Shown in pieces: positions 44,552 to 56,995 of a DNA stretch of 64,000 nucleotides (its first letter is position 1; each line of letters opens with the position of its first letter). Source of the stretch: Melampsora larici-populina 98AG31 (Eukaryota; Basidiomycota; Pucciniomycetes; Pucciniales; Melampsoraceae); contig NW_006768807.1 in the NCBI RefSeq assembly GCF_000204055.1, positions 603,765 through 667,764 of the forward strand, read 5' to 3'. The position numbers and the translations under genes are program-made. A model generated the notes under the pieces. That model ran no database searches, was not told where the DNA came from, and saw only the letters and a list, made by a program, of their open reading frames with translations.

Positions 44552-45938
44552 ATGTCGCCCAATATCAGCCTTCCTGTCGAGGTTGTCCAACTTATTCTCT
44601 CGTACCTCTATCAGGATTGCAAAGCAACCGACGTCTATCGCATCAACACCGCCGACTTGAGTTACCCTGCACGTTCTTCCTTGAATTGGCTATTGCAATT
44701 ACGACACATTAGTAAACCTTGGGACCTTGCCGTCATACCCTATGCCTTTGGCGAATTGGAATTAGGACTATCAATCATGGCTCACAACTTAATTGCCACA
44801 AAGAACAATACATTGATCACGGCAGGCATGTCTCAGTTGCGTCGCCTAAGCATCGCCAACATATCTTATACCGATGTGACCTACGCGTACACGAATCATC
44901 AAGTTGGCCGACGTTCTCCAATAAGTCATGCTTTCTGCGAGTCGCCAGTCTCATCCACTGACGTTCATCAGATTTTAAAAATGTGCAGCCATCTATTAAC
45001 CGATCTCAAGCTTCAATTCGCCAGTTCCGTAGGTTTTACTCAAGACATGTTAGATTCAATGCAACATGTAACAGATCTCAAAGTCCTCATTCTTTCTGGG
45101 AGCCCCGCTCATTACATTCACAACGACACGGATTCCATTGCGGCTTTGCTTCATCGCCTGCCTACCTTAGAATCCCTTTCCCTTGACCTTGTTACTCTAG
45201 ATACTTTAGATATTCAGCCTGGATCACTCCCAAATCTCAAGCATCTCTATTTCTTCTATGACCAGACAAACATGCAAGCGCTCACCAAATTCTTGCGCTC
45301 CGAAGGAAAGAACATCAGATGTTTGGAATACGCTCCGCCTCAGTACGTTGACGACGCCGCGCAAGTGATCATGGCATTGGATGAATCAATCGAAGCGCTT
45401 TCACTCGATGCAATCCCGACCCACGTCCCCCACGAGGCACTCAACCACATCTATCCACGGCTGCGTATATTGCGTTGCATCTTTTCTGACATCCAGCGCT
45501 CCAATGTTGAATGGCTGCAATTACCTTTTTTCAATAATGTCAAAGTTTTGATTACAAATTATGAAGACTCTGGACAAACATGGGAACGAATACTGTATAT
45601 TCTGGCCCGTAAGCCGTCCAAAATTAAAATTGCTTTGAAACACATTATCTTCATAATTTCAGAAGGCTCAAACACGTTCGATCAGCACTTGGTTGACACG
45701 TGTGCAGCGCAAGGCTTGAATTGTTACTTCAGAGGACATATGACATACAAGGAAATATTGGTAAGTTGGTCTCATGACCAATCGTAGAAGTGGCTCCAAT
45801 CTGATTTTGATGTCACAATTTTGATAGAATTCAATAGCATGGATAAACAAACAACGTTTTCAAACCGGTGACTCATTTTCCTACGACAGTGTGAGCTTTG
45901 AAAGGTCATGCCTGGAAAACCCCAAAAACAAATACTGA
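44552..45938 (+). CDS. F-box-like/leucine-rich protein, copy 1
   Basis: The likely role is substrate recognition in an SCF-type ubiquitin ligase, if the N-terminal LPVEVVQLILSYL is a true F-box; this is inference. The start at 44552 (MSPNISLPVEV) is preferred over the ATG one codon earlier by comparison with its two paralogues. Exon 1 ends at 45760 after YKEIL, an intron runs 45761-45827, and exon 2 (NSIAWINKQ..) ends at 45938. The body is leucine-rich with irregular repeats (LRRLSI, LKVLIL, LESLSL, LKHLYF), and LEYAPP and RLRILRC are shared among copies. There are no stops in the frame. Whether a second intron lies near 45888 is unclear. Confidence 0.75.
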
Positions 45939-45943
45939 TCATT

Positions 45944-46035
45944 CAAGTTAAAGGCAAACCGTGTTCGCCGGCAAAACTGGACAAAACTCCCAATCAGTAC
46001 TTTCAATTTGGAGGTTTACACGTCCTTTGAGTAAA
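45944..46035 (+). repeat. Boundary repeat shared with 28091-28180
   Basis: This aligns with the repeat at 28091 over about 90 bp (CAAGTTAAAGG, GTGTTC, CGGCAAAACT, AAAACTCCCAATC, GGTTT). It begins 6 bp after the stop of F-box-like copy 1 and opens a second AT-rich block of decayed gene fragments. Confidence 0.55.
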
Positions 46036-49000
46036 ATCCCTGGCTCGCGCGTTCGACTCATTCAGGCTGCTATCAAACACACTCAATTGGTTTCTAACCC
46101 AACCAATCAAATTAAAATCAAATTTCACTCAATCTTTAAATTTACTCAGAAATGAATATGGTATGGAAATGATCTTAGGAAAGGACCGGCTCAATAATCA
46201 GCTTTGAATTCTTTAAAAGTTCGCACTTCTAGGGATCCTGAACATATAAACGAAATGGTACATCAACTTGTAAATGAACTTGATCATTTACTTTCATTTG
46301 GTGCTTTACATCACAATAATATTAAAACCAATTACTTATTGAGGTTACCCATTTCTCTCTTTCTTGATTTCATTCTTTCTGATCTGATGTTTGATTCTGT
46401 TGATTTGAATGATACACAGGCGATTTTGTACCTTTTTTGGTGCAATTGAAATCATCAATTGGTTGACTTCATTTGATGGTGAGTTTTTGATTTAATTCAT
46501 TTTCTTCATCTAACTTAAAAACACTAATTCAGTTCTGATTTTACTTTTTGATTTATCGATCCAGGTGCTGTCTTAGCTGCTCTCAATTGGGAGGCCAGGG
46601 TCATTTAAAAGTTCATTCCACCCAACCCATGATAGGTAATGTGGCTAAAGACAAGAATTCAAACGATCAAACATGATCGGGTTCATACCAACAATCAGAG
46701 GCGATAGATAATCGAGTAACCAAGAGTTATCTCAAAATCTTAGGAAGCACAGTACCAAAAGGTCTTTACAATAAGATCCATCAATTTTGCAAAGTTGAAA
46801 CGGCTGAAACTGAAAGTCATTTCGATTTGGAAATGTTTGGACAAAAATAGACACCATCAATCCTCAAGTAAAACAAACACAGTTGATATTCGATAAACAG
46901 TTGACCTTGAACAAAGCAACAAAGGTATCGACTGACAGTAATGCGGAAGAAACTTCATTTCCATCTTGATTACACTCAAGGATGATGATACCAGCGATTC
47001 AGTAAGTTACAACAGAGATGTTCATTGAGGTTGTTGATTCTTTCAGCTATCATATGAAAGCATTGGGAAAACAGCTCAAGTTGATAGCCAACAAGGTTAT
47101 GAATAGTGAATCGCCGTATCACCAAACAAGTCGACTCAAGGAGGGAGTGTACAGTTGCTTTGCTTATCTTGGTCAGTCATTTAAAACCCATTGACGTTTG
47201 TATCCATTAACTTACAACTTAACGGCTCATTTTGATAGTTAATGCACTTTGAGAAGAAAGGTTTTCATCTGATTTGATCCACTGGATTCATAGATCGATC
47301 GCTTCTATAAGTAAGCTCCCACTCATCTCAGCAATTCTCATGTTGCTCATCGATTTTTTGCTTTGATAAACCTCAGAACAAACAACAGATGAAAAGGTTA
47401 AACTTCTCCTGTGCTTGTGTTACTTATCAAAGTCTATTCAGGCTGCTCAAATCCAACAATATCTCGATTGGTTGATTGAGAATCTGATGAAATATGTGAC
47501 CAATAACCTGGAACTTTCAATAAGTGCACCAGATGATAATTGTGATCATCAGCATGATCATGAATGGCAATCGTAAGATTCAAATTTTCTCTGATCCTTC
47601 TCCATCAAATGTCATTACATTCATTGGTTCTTGATTTTGTGTTACTTGGTCCAACTCTAGGTTCATGATCGGAGAAAGATTATTTGGAACCAAGACTTCA
47701 GCTCTAGAAAACAAAACAGGAGCATTGGAAGGCTTGTCTATCATCATCAAACAAATTCACTCACACTTGGTCAATCATTTGGAAATGATTGCAGCGGGTG
47801 TATCACCGCTTCTGAAGTTTCAGTGTAGTGTGATATTTTCCCCATTTTATGCTTTGCCAAAAAGAAGACTAGCAAGTGCTATTGACAATCCCCAAGTTCA
47901 ATGATGATGTTCAAGAGGTGACTTTACTGATCCTACCAGAAATCCTGTGTGGTCAGTTTATTTTCCACAAATTTATCTCTCATTTTTTATGATGTGGTTT
48001 TTTGTATTCATGGGAGTTTGAAGACATACACATAAATTATTTGCCTTCAATCAATAGGTGCAAAAGATTCAAATTTCTCAGATACACAACTGAAGGTCAT
48101 TGGACGTATGTTTTCAAAATCAATCTTAGAGATCTTAATATCACATGAACTTCAACCTTCTACTCTGTTACCATCCTTGATTTCAACTTGGACCAAGATA
48201 TATGACTGGATCCCACCTGTTCCTGAATTATCAAATGGATTCCTAGACATATGTGAAAGTTAAATATCATGATCTACAGAAGAAGCAGATTTAATAGAAA
48301 GTGGTTGCAAGAAACAAATAAAGATCAAGTAGAAATCTCTAAGTAATTTGTCTAGCATTAAGAGGTTTAGTAATTGAAAGTATTGATTCATTATGTGATA
48401 AGATCATTGGTTTTTGTTCACGCTAGAGTTGTTGAAAATGGTGGAGCAGATGATGATCATAAGTTAGGATTGAGAAGACAGGCTTTTAGGATTGTTGCTA
48501 AATTTGTGCAAGGTATACAAGATAGTGGTATACCTCACATTACCTGCAAAAATCCCAGATCACAATTCCTCAGGTTGTTTTTGACTGTTTCCACTTCACT
48601 ATCTTCTTGCTTTTTCTTTCCTCTTTTTTGTTGTGTCCCTTTGGTGATTTTTTCTTTTGTCTTTCTGCATAACATAGAGCTCAAGAGGCTATGATTCAAG
48701 CTTCATGAGACTTCAACACCACTCAAAAACAAATCCAATCACACAGGAATAAGCTTCACCTTCAAATTATTTATCTTCTCCAAGCTCCCTAATGACCAGG
48801 TGCTAATGACATAGAGCAATCAACTTGACACCTTATGATCAACCAAAAATTGTGAGCTCAGATTCACCCAAACACTTTGTACAATTACCAGAGCCCTATA
48901 AACATAATCTACTTTGCCAGCATCATCAGAGTAAGAAACAGGGGTTAAATACTTCAGCACTTGATGATCACAACTATTGTCAAAGATTCTTTCACTTGCC

Positions 49001-49800
49001 CACCTAACCCTTAAACGTGTCAAAACAAATCATCCCTGGAACCAAAGGCAAATTTGAACCCATTGAAGGGTAAACCCCACGCACAGATGGAAATGGATCA
49101 GATCCAATGGTCAAGTCCTTTATTGATCCACTCATGATATCTGATTGAAGACAGCCAAATTATGGTGAGGCAAATAATTGACCATTAGATCTGAACTCAA
49201 TTGAACCCGATTGGTACCCAGATCATCACTACCAACCATTTCATGACCACCATCAACTTAAAGCCTCTACATTATATCATGTCAAACCAATAGCCTACAA
49301 CCCAGAGAGAAATTCATATCCTCTGCCAACTTCTCCTATCAATTAACAAAACATGAGAAATCTTTCAAATGATGAAGATGAGATGCAGAAGAGTAAGCCT
49401 GTGAAGCTTCCTGAACTGGATACCAGATCCTGGGTACAAGCCCAAGAGAAACAGCAGCCGAAGTCTAATCAGAGTCATCACCCTTATAACCAGCTCTCAT
49501 TTCAACCAGCCCATGCAGTCTATTTGAACAAAAATTCTGCCACCAACCCATTTCCAAGCCCCCATCACAAGCTTCTGGAGGGCATGTGAGACCAGCATCT
49601 ACATTTCAACCACAGATGCCAAGAAATAGTCAAACACTTCAAAACAGAGATCAACCCACTGGAAATCCATCAAATAGCCATATTTTGATTTTATCATCCA
49701 ATTTCATCATCCTCTCATCCTCCTCAATGGACCTACCTCAAACAGTTGAATATGCAAACATCAACATTGATCAAGAAAAGACTAAAGACAAGCTTAAGTG
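46036..49800 (+). pseudogene. Block of decayed gene fragments, family not recognised
   Basis: Readable pieces in plus-strand frames include RDPEHINEMVHQLVNELDHL (about 46227), KILGSTVPKGLYNKIHQFCK (about 46736) and EKVKLLLCLCYLSKSIQAAQ (about 47391). Others are TSALENKTGALEGLSIIIKQ (about 47696) and SKSILEILISHELQPSTLLP (about 48116). Apparent intron donors and acceptors survive between some of them. The style is helical-repeat (HEAT/ARM-like), but I cannot name the parent. From 48.8 kb on the fragments become low-complexity (Q/N/P-rich). Many stops exclude function. Confidence 0.45.
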
Positions 49801-51383
49801 ATAATGCAAGAAGTACAGGCCAAAAAGTGTGGGCAGTCAATCTTGGGAAGGAGCTGTGAGGCGCCCGCCGCTGATCTGGCTAGTCAGCTTATGTTTTCAG
49901 TCATCAGCTTGATATTGAGCACCACCCGCGTCCAAAGGAAACTGCAGGTGTGGCTCTATGCGAAATCGCATTCGCAAACTGAAACATCCTACAAATTTTC
50001 AAACCTATCTCCAAATCTTCGTTGCCCTTCGGGCCAGCTTTCAGTCGAGTCAGCATCCGAGGCCGATGGCCGTGAAGAATCCCTCTGTACAAACATTTGA
50101 TATATCTTGATTTAAGAACACCCTTTCAACAAACTTATGACAGAGGTCTATGCAAATCATCATTTTGCCAATGTAGCAGAGTGACTATAAATGCCTATAT
50201 TGCCAATGCATCTTTGATTTCCATGCGAATTGAAGTTTGCCCAAAATTACTGCACCCCATTCATCAAACATTGAGTCATTCTAATGACATCAATAGCATA
50301 ACCGAAATTACATACTTAGCCAAAACGCGAGAGCTGTCCGCCCTGTTACATAGGCGGGAAGCTGATTTCGCTCACATTGGATCACTTTCACAAACTTTCA
50401 CATGAGAATCCCCTGTTAATTACCAATCCGTCGCAAACTACCTGAATGGCGACAAACTTTGACCTACACCTCACTGAATACTTTGCTTTCCCCACCACAC
50501 AGTCGACTCTCATTTGCTCGATGTTTACCGGAGTTCCCAACTTGACCTTTTGAGGCCTTTTTTGTATGCCACGCTATCATTTTTCGATGTAACAGGTGGA
50601 CCCCAAGCAAGCTCCGTGATGGTACAATGTGAAACGGACCCATATCGTGGCTACAAAATCCGGCCATGTCAACTTAGCCGGCCTAAGCCATTGGTGCCCG
50701 GCGTGACCCCTTTGTCGCATCCTGATCCCCTCAAAACCGCACCTTCAATTCCATCTCCTACATTTCATTCATCAGACGGGAAATTCCTGAAAGCGACAGT
50801 CATTTTTCGATCCACGTTACGAGCTTTGAATTCCGAAATGTCTTCGTGTATATCAGCTTTGTTGGTATCCGGCATTGCAGGTCTGCTGCATGGAAATTTG
50901 CTTGCTGTCATACATTGAGTTTTCAAATTCCTCTTCAAGCCAGCGGAACCCAAATTTGACGCTCACGCTTTTCACTCCCCTCATTCAGCTGAAAATCTCG
51001 CCGCGACTTTCGGTCAAGTTCGGTTAACCAACAACTCACTGCCTCATCCGACACTTCCTTATGTATATTGTGCGCCTAACCGGATTCACCCTCTTTTCCA
51101 CCTGAACGTCAAGATTTGAACATGCAACATTATCCACTGCTCGGTCATCTACACAACACGCAGGGTATGGCAATTCAACAGTAGGTACACGGTTGTTCCC
51201 CCGCGCGTACTTCAACATGGCAAGCTTCACCCGACAAGCACATACTTTCCATAAACCGCGACGAAGGTGACAGGCTTCCAACACATCTTTGCTCAAGCTA
51301 CGGTCTGCTACTTAAATCCATAGGCACTTCCTATTCTTGATGATCGTCTTTCTGTACCCCTCAACCCAATGTCATATTAACAG
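49801..51383. other. Spacer upstream of F-box-like copy 2
   Basis: Base composition is more balanced than in the relic blocks. Open frames up to 134 codons exist (50514-50918), but they lack recognisable domains and overlap on both strands, so I do not call a gene. Confidence 0.4.
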
Positions 51384-52778
51384 ATGGCACCCTCTATGCG
51401 TCTCCAGGTCGAGATACTTGAGATCATTTTGCTTTACTTTCACGAAGACCTCGCCACCACTCCTCCACATTTTATCAACACGGCGGATCGTCGTTATCTC
51501 AACCACGCTTCCCTCATTTCGCTTTTGAAACTACGTCTTGTGGGTAAAGAATGGGACAATGCGATCAAGACTTACGTTTTTCAAGACCTTGACCTACGAT
51601 GGCCATTCATGGCTTTAAACCTTTTGAAAAAGCAGAGTAAATCTTTTGTAAACCCTAGCATGGATCGTTTGCGACGACTGAGCATTGGGCATGTGTATTA
51701 TTCCCCGCCAACCGGTGCTTTCTCTGATGATCATGGGCTACACCTTAACGAGCACTCGCACCGCTATCCCTCCAGCATAATCTATATGTCGAACATTGAG
51801 CAAATTATGGAGCTTTGTATTCACAATTTAACCGAGTTGAAGCTTGGATTTGTTGGCCCAGTCGGGTTTTCCAACGAAATGGTGTACACTGCGCAACATG
51901 CTTCCAATCTTAAGGTGCTAATCATTGGTTCGACTCTTGCTCGCCGCCACGAAAACGGTTCCGAGTCAGTCATCGCCCGCCGCATTAAACACGACTCTAA
52001 CTCCTTGATTGCGTTTCTCAACCACGTTCCATCTTTGGAGTCACTCTCGCTCAACTTTCTTTCACTAAATAATTTGAATCTCGATCCTGAGTCGCTTCCT
52101 AATTGGCAACATTTATTCTTCGCCGCGGACCAATCAAACATCGACCCAATTGTGAACTTCTGCCGGTGCAAGCGGAAAAATCTCAAGTTCTTAGAATAAT
52201 ACTCCTGCCCTACCGGCTCGGACGAGCCTTCATCAGTTGCCTTTACTCTGCGGGATACAATTGAAGTCTTTTCAATAGAAGTATTCCCTTGCCATATCCC
52301 GCAATCAATGGTTCTGTACGCCTTTCCACGGCTTCGAATCCTAAAATGTTCTTACTCTCAGATCAGTACTACAGGCTTTGAACGGCTGAAGTCTCCCGTT
52401 TTTCAAAATGTCGAGATTTTCATTACCAACTACGAGAAATCGAAGAAGGACTGGGAAGACATATTGACTGCAATGACAAAAGATCCAAGCATCAAGCCTG
52501 CGAACCTCAAGCACATTATTTTCATAACGACCAGCTGTGTACCGATGTACGATACTGCGCTGGCCGAGGCATTCCAAGCGGGTAAATTGACTTGCCATTT
52601 CAGGCGCGAAATGGCATACAACGAGATTTTGGTAAGTGAACTTGACCTTTTATCCCACAAATAGAGTCTACGCAATGCTTAGAGGAATCATCATTGATAG
52701 GAATCCGACGCTTGGGTCAAAAAGCAAATCACCTCAATGAGGGTCCCAGCGCAATACGAAAACAAACTATGTACGTAA
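51384..52778 (+). pseudogene. F-box-like/leucine-rich protein, copy 2, with an in-frame stop
   Basis: This is a paralogue of the copies at 44552 and 53679. The start is MAPSMRLQVEILEIILLYF (F-box-like). Family landmarks follow: DLDLRWPFMALNLL, RLRRLSIGHVYYSP, LIAFLNHVPSLESLSLNFL, KNLKFLE and AFPRLRILKC. A TAA at 52197-52199 sits between FLE and YSCP, where the others read LEYAPP. The frame is unchanged on both sides, so a three-base insertion is the simplest cause. Exon 1 ends at 52631 (GTAAGT donor), and exon 2 starts at 52701 (ESDAWVKKQ) and runs to about 52778. A single sequencing error could also explain the stop. Confidence 0.72.
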
Positions 52779-53678
52779 AGCAAAATAGTCAACCTTTCTC
52801 AGCCTTGCCTCGGTATTTATTGTATCACAAACTGATCGAACTCAATTTGATGATTCATTGAAACACAGCTTGATTTCTCCGATTCTTTCCCAGGCCACAA
52901 TACCGCATTTTGTCTTCGACATGTGAATGTGTTTTGCAGTTGTCTTTTTCATCTCCTGCCATAGAATTATTTCTTTTCCTGCTTCAATTTGTATTTAAAT
53001 GCTCAACAATTCTACACAGTCAGCAATGATAATCGAAATCCAGATTGTGCTACATTGGAGCAATCCAGGGAATGCCGATGCGCGACGGTATTGAACGTTC
53101 ACCTACATCCTACAGTTCCAAAAAGCCAAGCCAGATACCAGGCGAGGATTAGACCCCAAGCAAAGCCTGAGTTAGGCTATATGAAACTTGGCCCGTTGGT
53201 TGACGTCCTTGCAAACCAATTCATTTCCATCATCGTTTTCATTCAGTCAATCTCGCCTCCTGTCTCAAATCATTGCAAACCTCTGTAATATCGACCACGA
53301 CCGGATTGATCATCTGTTTATATTGCCTGTGCAAACTTACTTTCAACCCAGTCGTTGCTTCAAGAGCACGTGTACATTTGAATTTGCACTTTTTTCGCTA
53401 CCCGCCCGCGCAGCTCGGTACATCGCTAACATCCACGCGGACCTCCTTCTGCCATTTGGACCTATCTACGCCGACTCAATATCAACACAAGGTCGGTATC
53501 TCGGTCTATATGTTTGCAGCGTGAATCCACATAGGAATTTTTTGACATTCATGGATCCGACGACAAGCGATAATCTTCCAGCTGCTTTGCACAAGGTGGT
53601 CAGTGAGTATATAAACGGCATCCGTTGTCAATGTTTCTCAGAGTGGTGCTGTTTGATCGGTCAGCAATCAACGCAGTC
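52779..53678. other. Intergenic region before F-box-like copy 3
   Basis: Open frames here (for example 53188-53727) overlap the next gene in another frame and have no recognisable domain. This is probably promoter and leader. Confidence 0.4.
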
Positions 53679-55112
53679 ATGCCCGTTCAATCTCGCCTCC
53701 CAGTTGAAGTCATTGAACTCATTCTGACTTATGTTGACGCCAATTGTCTGTCACCGCCTTCTCATTATATCAACAGTGCTGATCAAAGTCGGCCTACTAT
53801 CCTATCCTTGCGAACTATTTTAAGTTTGCGCTACTTAGGCTGCAATTGGGATCTCGCGATTATGTCTCATGTTTTCCGAGACCTTGATTTACGATTAGCT
53901 TTCATGGTTACCAATCTCATCAAAAGAAAGACTTCTTTATTCTTTGTATGCGGTATGCATCAACTTCGCAGACTGAGCATTTCACCGATATTCTATTCGA
54001 ATGGAACCGAAGACCCGATTACTTATCAAGGAATCACGCTGTCTCTGAGTGTACACCCATACCCATCCGACGTAGTCCACATGCCAGACATCGAAGCGAT
54101 TCTCGAAATGTGTAGGCTCAGCTTGACAGACCTAAAACTGACTTTTATAGGTCCAGTGGGGTTTGCTGCAAGCACCATCAATGCCTTCAAACGGCTTTGC
54201 TCCTTGAAGGTTCTCGTGGTGTGCGTTAGTCCATCTCGACATGTAAAAAATCATTCGGACTTTTTGATTCAGCTCCCCAATGCTGTCCCATGCTTGGAGT
54301 CTTTCTCCATCGACTTTGCGACACTTAATAGCTTACAAGGAGAGCGTGGCGCTTGGCAAAACTTGGAACACTTTTACTTTGCGTGTACTTACTCTAACCT
54401 TGCCACCATAATTGATTTTTGTCACTTTGAAGGGAAAAATATCAAGTTTCTCGAGTACGCTCCGCCGGAGGATGACGCCGACCAAGCCTGGCCAGTAGTG
54501 CTTGCATTGCAAGACACACTCCAAGCCCTGTCCATCGATGTGATTCCTATGCTCCTGCCCCACGATATCTTCGATCAGGTATTTCCACAACTGCGCGTTT
54601 TAAAGGCTGCTTACTTTAACACTCTACGACCGGACCTCAACTGGTTGCGACGGCCGTTCTTGCAAAACGTAGAGGTTTTCATCACGCACTATGCGCAATC
54701 AAAGAAAAACTGGGAAACGGCCTTGCTTGCTGAGGCTGCAAAGCCGACGACTGAGCGAACTACCTTGAAACACGTAATACTCATCACGTCTCTCGGCTCA
54801 AGGATGACAGATCCAGAATTGCTCGCGGCTTTTAGCGCGGTAGGAATAATGTGCCACTTCAGGGGTGATATGTCTTACACTGACGTGTTGGTTAGCAATT
54901 TTTACTTCTTCACTGACTCAAAACACTTGCCCGCATTACTCATACAATGTTGAACACAGGAATCTAATGCCTGGGTCAAAAATCAAACTCCTTTGTTGGA
55001 TACTCAATCCAAAGTGACAGGCTTGGTAAGTAACAATCACTTTCTCTTCGCACAAAACAATACAGATAGGGCTAATGCAGGTCTTCTGACAGAAATCAAG
55101 TGCATGCGTTGA
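53679..55112 (+). CDS. F-box-like/leucine-rich protein, copy 3
   Basis: This is an intact paralogue. The start at 53679 (MPVQSRLPVEVIELILTYV) is chosen over the in-frame ATG at 53625 because it aligns with the other two copies. The F-box-like N-terminus is followed by DLDLRLAFMVTNLIKRK, QLRRLSISPIFYS, LTDLKLTFIGPVGFA, CLESFSIDFATL, KFLEYAPPEDDAD and QLRVLKAAYF. Exon 1 ends at 54890 after YTDVL (GTTAGC donor). Exon 2 begins at 54960 (ESNAWVKNQ) and reads open to a TGA at 55110-55112, unless the GTAAGT at 55026 is used as a further donor. The function in protein turnover is inferred from the N-terminal motif only. Confidence 0.75.
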
Positions 55113-56995
55113 AACCCGTACTGATCTGGTAGAAATATAATCCAGAATGACGGTCGCCAAACACAAACACATTCACCGATTCATTGCGAAATCACATACT
55201 CATTATTAATTGTGCCGTAAATCAGTGACAATGGGAAAGATTTAGATGGTATCACTTCGAAGCGTTCCTCCTAATTTTGAGGCATTTGGTTACAGATAGC
55301 ACATTTTAATCTAGCATGATTTCCCGGTTTGGGTCAGACAATTGAATTGATTACAAACTCTCAGAATTGTAACTGTGTCTTTTTGTCTCATTTGAACAAT
55401 TCAATCAAATCTAAATGCTTAATATTAACTACCACTGCGAGATTGCAGCGTGCATATCTTGAAATTGAGGTTGTCCAATAATTGGATGAAATAAAAAACC
55501 AAGGTAAATGCCGTGCATTGGGCAGATCAGCTCTCTATGCTTCCTCATCTGTTGATGTGTCCTGCTTCACTTGGTGATGGAGTTATCCTAAATGGTTTAT
55601 CAGGATCGGCAGGTGTCTAGATAGCCATGATATTGTCTGTGTCAACGAGGCTGGCCTACTTATTATCACGTATGCTGAATCAAGACCTGACATGTGTATT
55701 CTATGTGGACTAAGCAACGTTCATTCATTATAAACATATGATCCTTAAATTGGGAGTGAAACCAGTTTGGTGTGTCGTTATCGGTGCATCATTGATAAAC
55801 CCAACGCGATCAAAATCAACGTTAATTATCTTCTTTATTGCCTACTGATCTCCTATAACTTCCGCGTGTCTCATACTAGCTAGGAGATACAGACCGTCAA
55901 TAATTGCAAAACTTATTCAATCGAGGTATGAATTGCCTTCCTCTCAATTTCGCTTACATGCTATTCTGGTTCCTAGCCGGTTGCACTTTGAGAACATCGG
56001 CACTTCTTCCTCCAAACTCAACTTCAGCTCATTTAAAAATCACACTGCCGAAACACGACGAATCAGGTTTTAAAAGTTATCAGCAAAAAACATATTAAAA
56101 TTAATGCTCTTGCGTTGGTCTTTTCTTCCGACGCGCGCCTTTTCATACTGTTCGTTTAGGCAACATAGCATACCACCTTTCACCTTTTCACGCTAATTCG
56201 AGTATCTCTGCGAAAAATTACATTGCAATTGTTGTTTTCAAATCAAAACCAGTGCGAAAGCGATCAATTTTCTACACTCTGCAAGGAGTTTAAATTGCAT
56301 ATGGATGTGAGTTTGTAATTCCACTCGGTAGACGCCAATTGTAGAAGACCTGACGTTCGCTCCCTATCGACGTAAGTCAGGGTGAAATCTCGTAATTTGA
56401 TAAACTCTTTAGTTCCCAACACAAATCATAATCACGAGGAGCATTCTGGCTTCGAAAGAGGTACTTTCACTCTTCAGACATATAATTTCGGACACATATC
56501 GGTACTTTCGTTGTTGCGTCTGGCTTATCGCGTATAGGGAGATTGCTGGACCCATCGAGAATGCGAAGAGCGAGCGGCGAGATCAATCCGCATAACCTAA
56601 CTCCCGTAGCGTGACATTTCTTTCCAATGAGAGTGTCATGATTACCGCGTCAACGCTGTGTGGGATTCACATTGAAATTTTTGTAACAATTTCATAGCTC
56701 ACTAACACAATCAACACATTTTCAATCAGCTAATACATACTGACTGCTTTAGCCTTGGGCATATTTGGTATAAATAACAAGACGTCTTGCATGGATTTCT
56801 GAAGTCAAAGCAAACCCCACCGACAAGACCGATAAATAAATAGCAGATTCCAGATCTCACTCTCTTCTGTCTGTCCTTGGAACATAGTTTTTGTTTTTGT
56901 TTTTGATGATCGGTTTTGGACCTTCTCATTGTCTGCTTGATACTGAATCATTTTCTCCTTAATACTCAATTAAGTCAATTTGTCGTCTTATTAAC
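55113..56995. other. Intergenic region
   Basis: No gene recognised; the longest open stretches are short and AT-rich. A TATAAATA sequence at 56769-56776 lies about 220 bp before the next ATG and could serve its promoter. Confidence 0.4.

Noticed and set aside
50514..50918. 134-codon frame between F-box-like copies
   Set aside because: There are competing frames on both strands, no domain and no intron signals; not enough to call a gene.
53188..53727. 179-codon frame upstream of F-box-like copy 3
   Set aside because: It overlaps the start of the family gene in another frame and has no similarity among the three paralogues.
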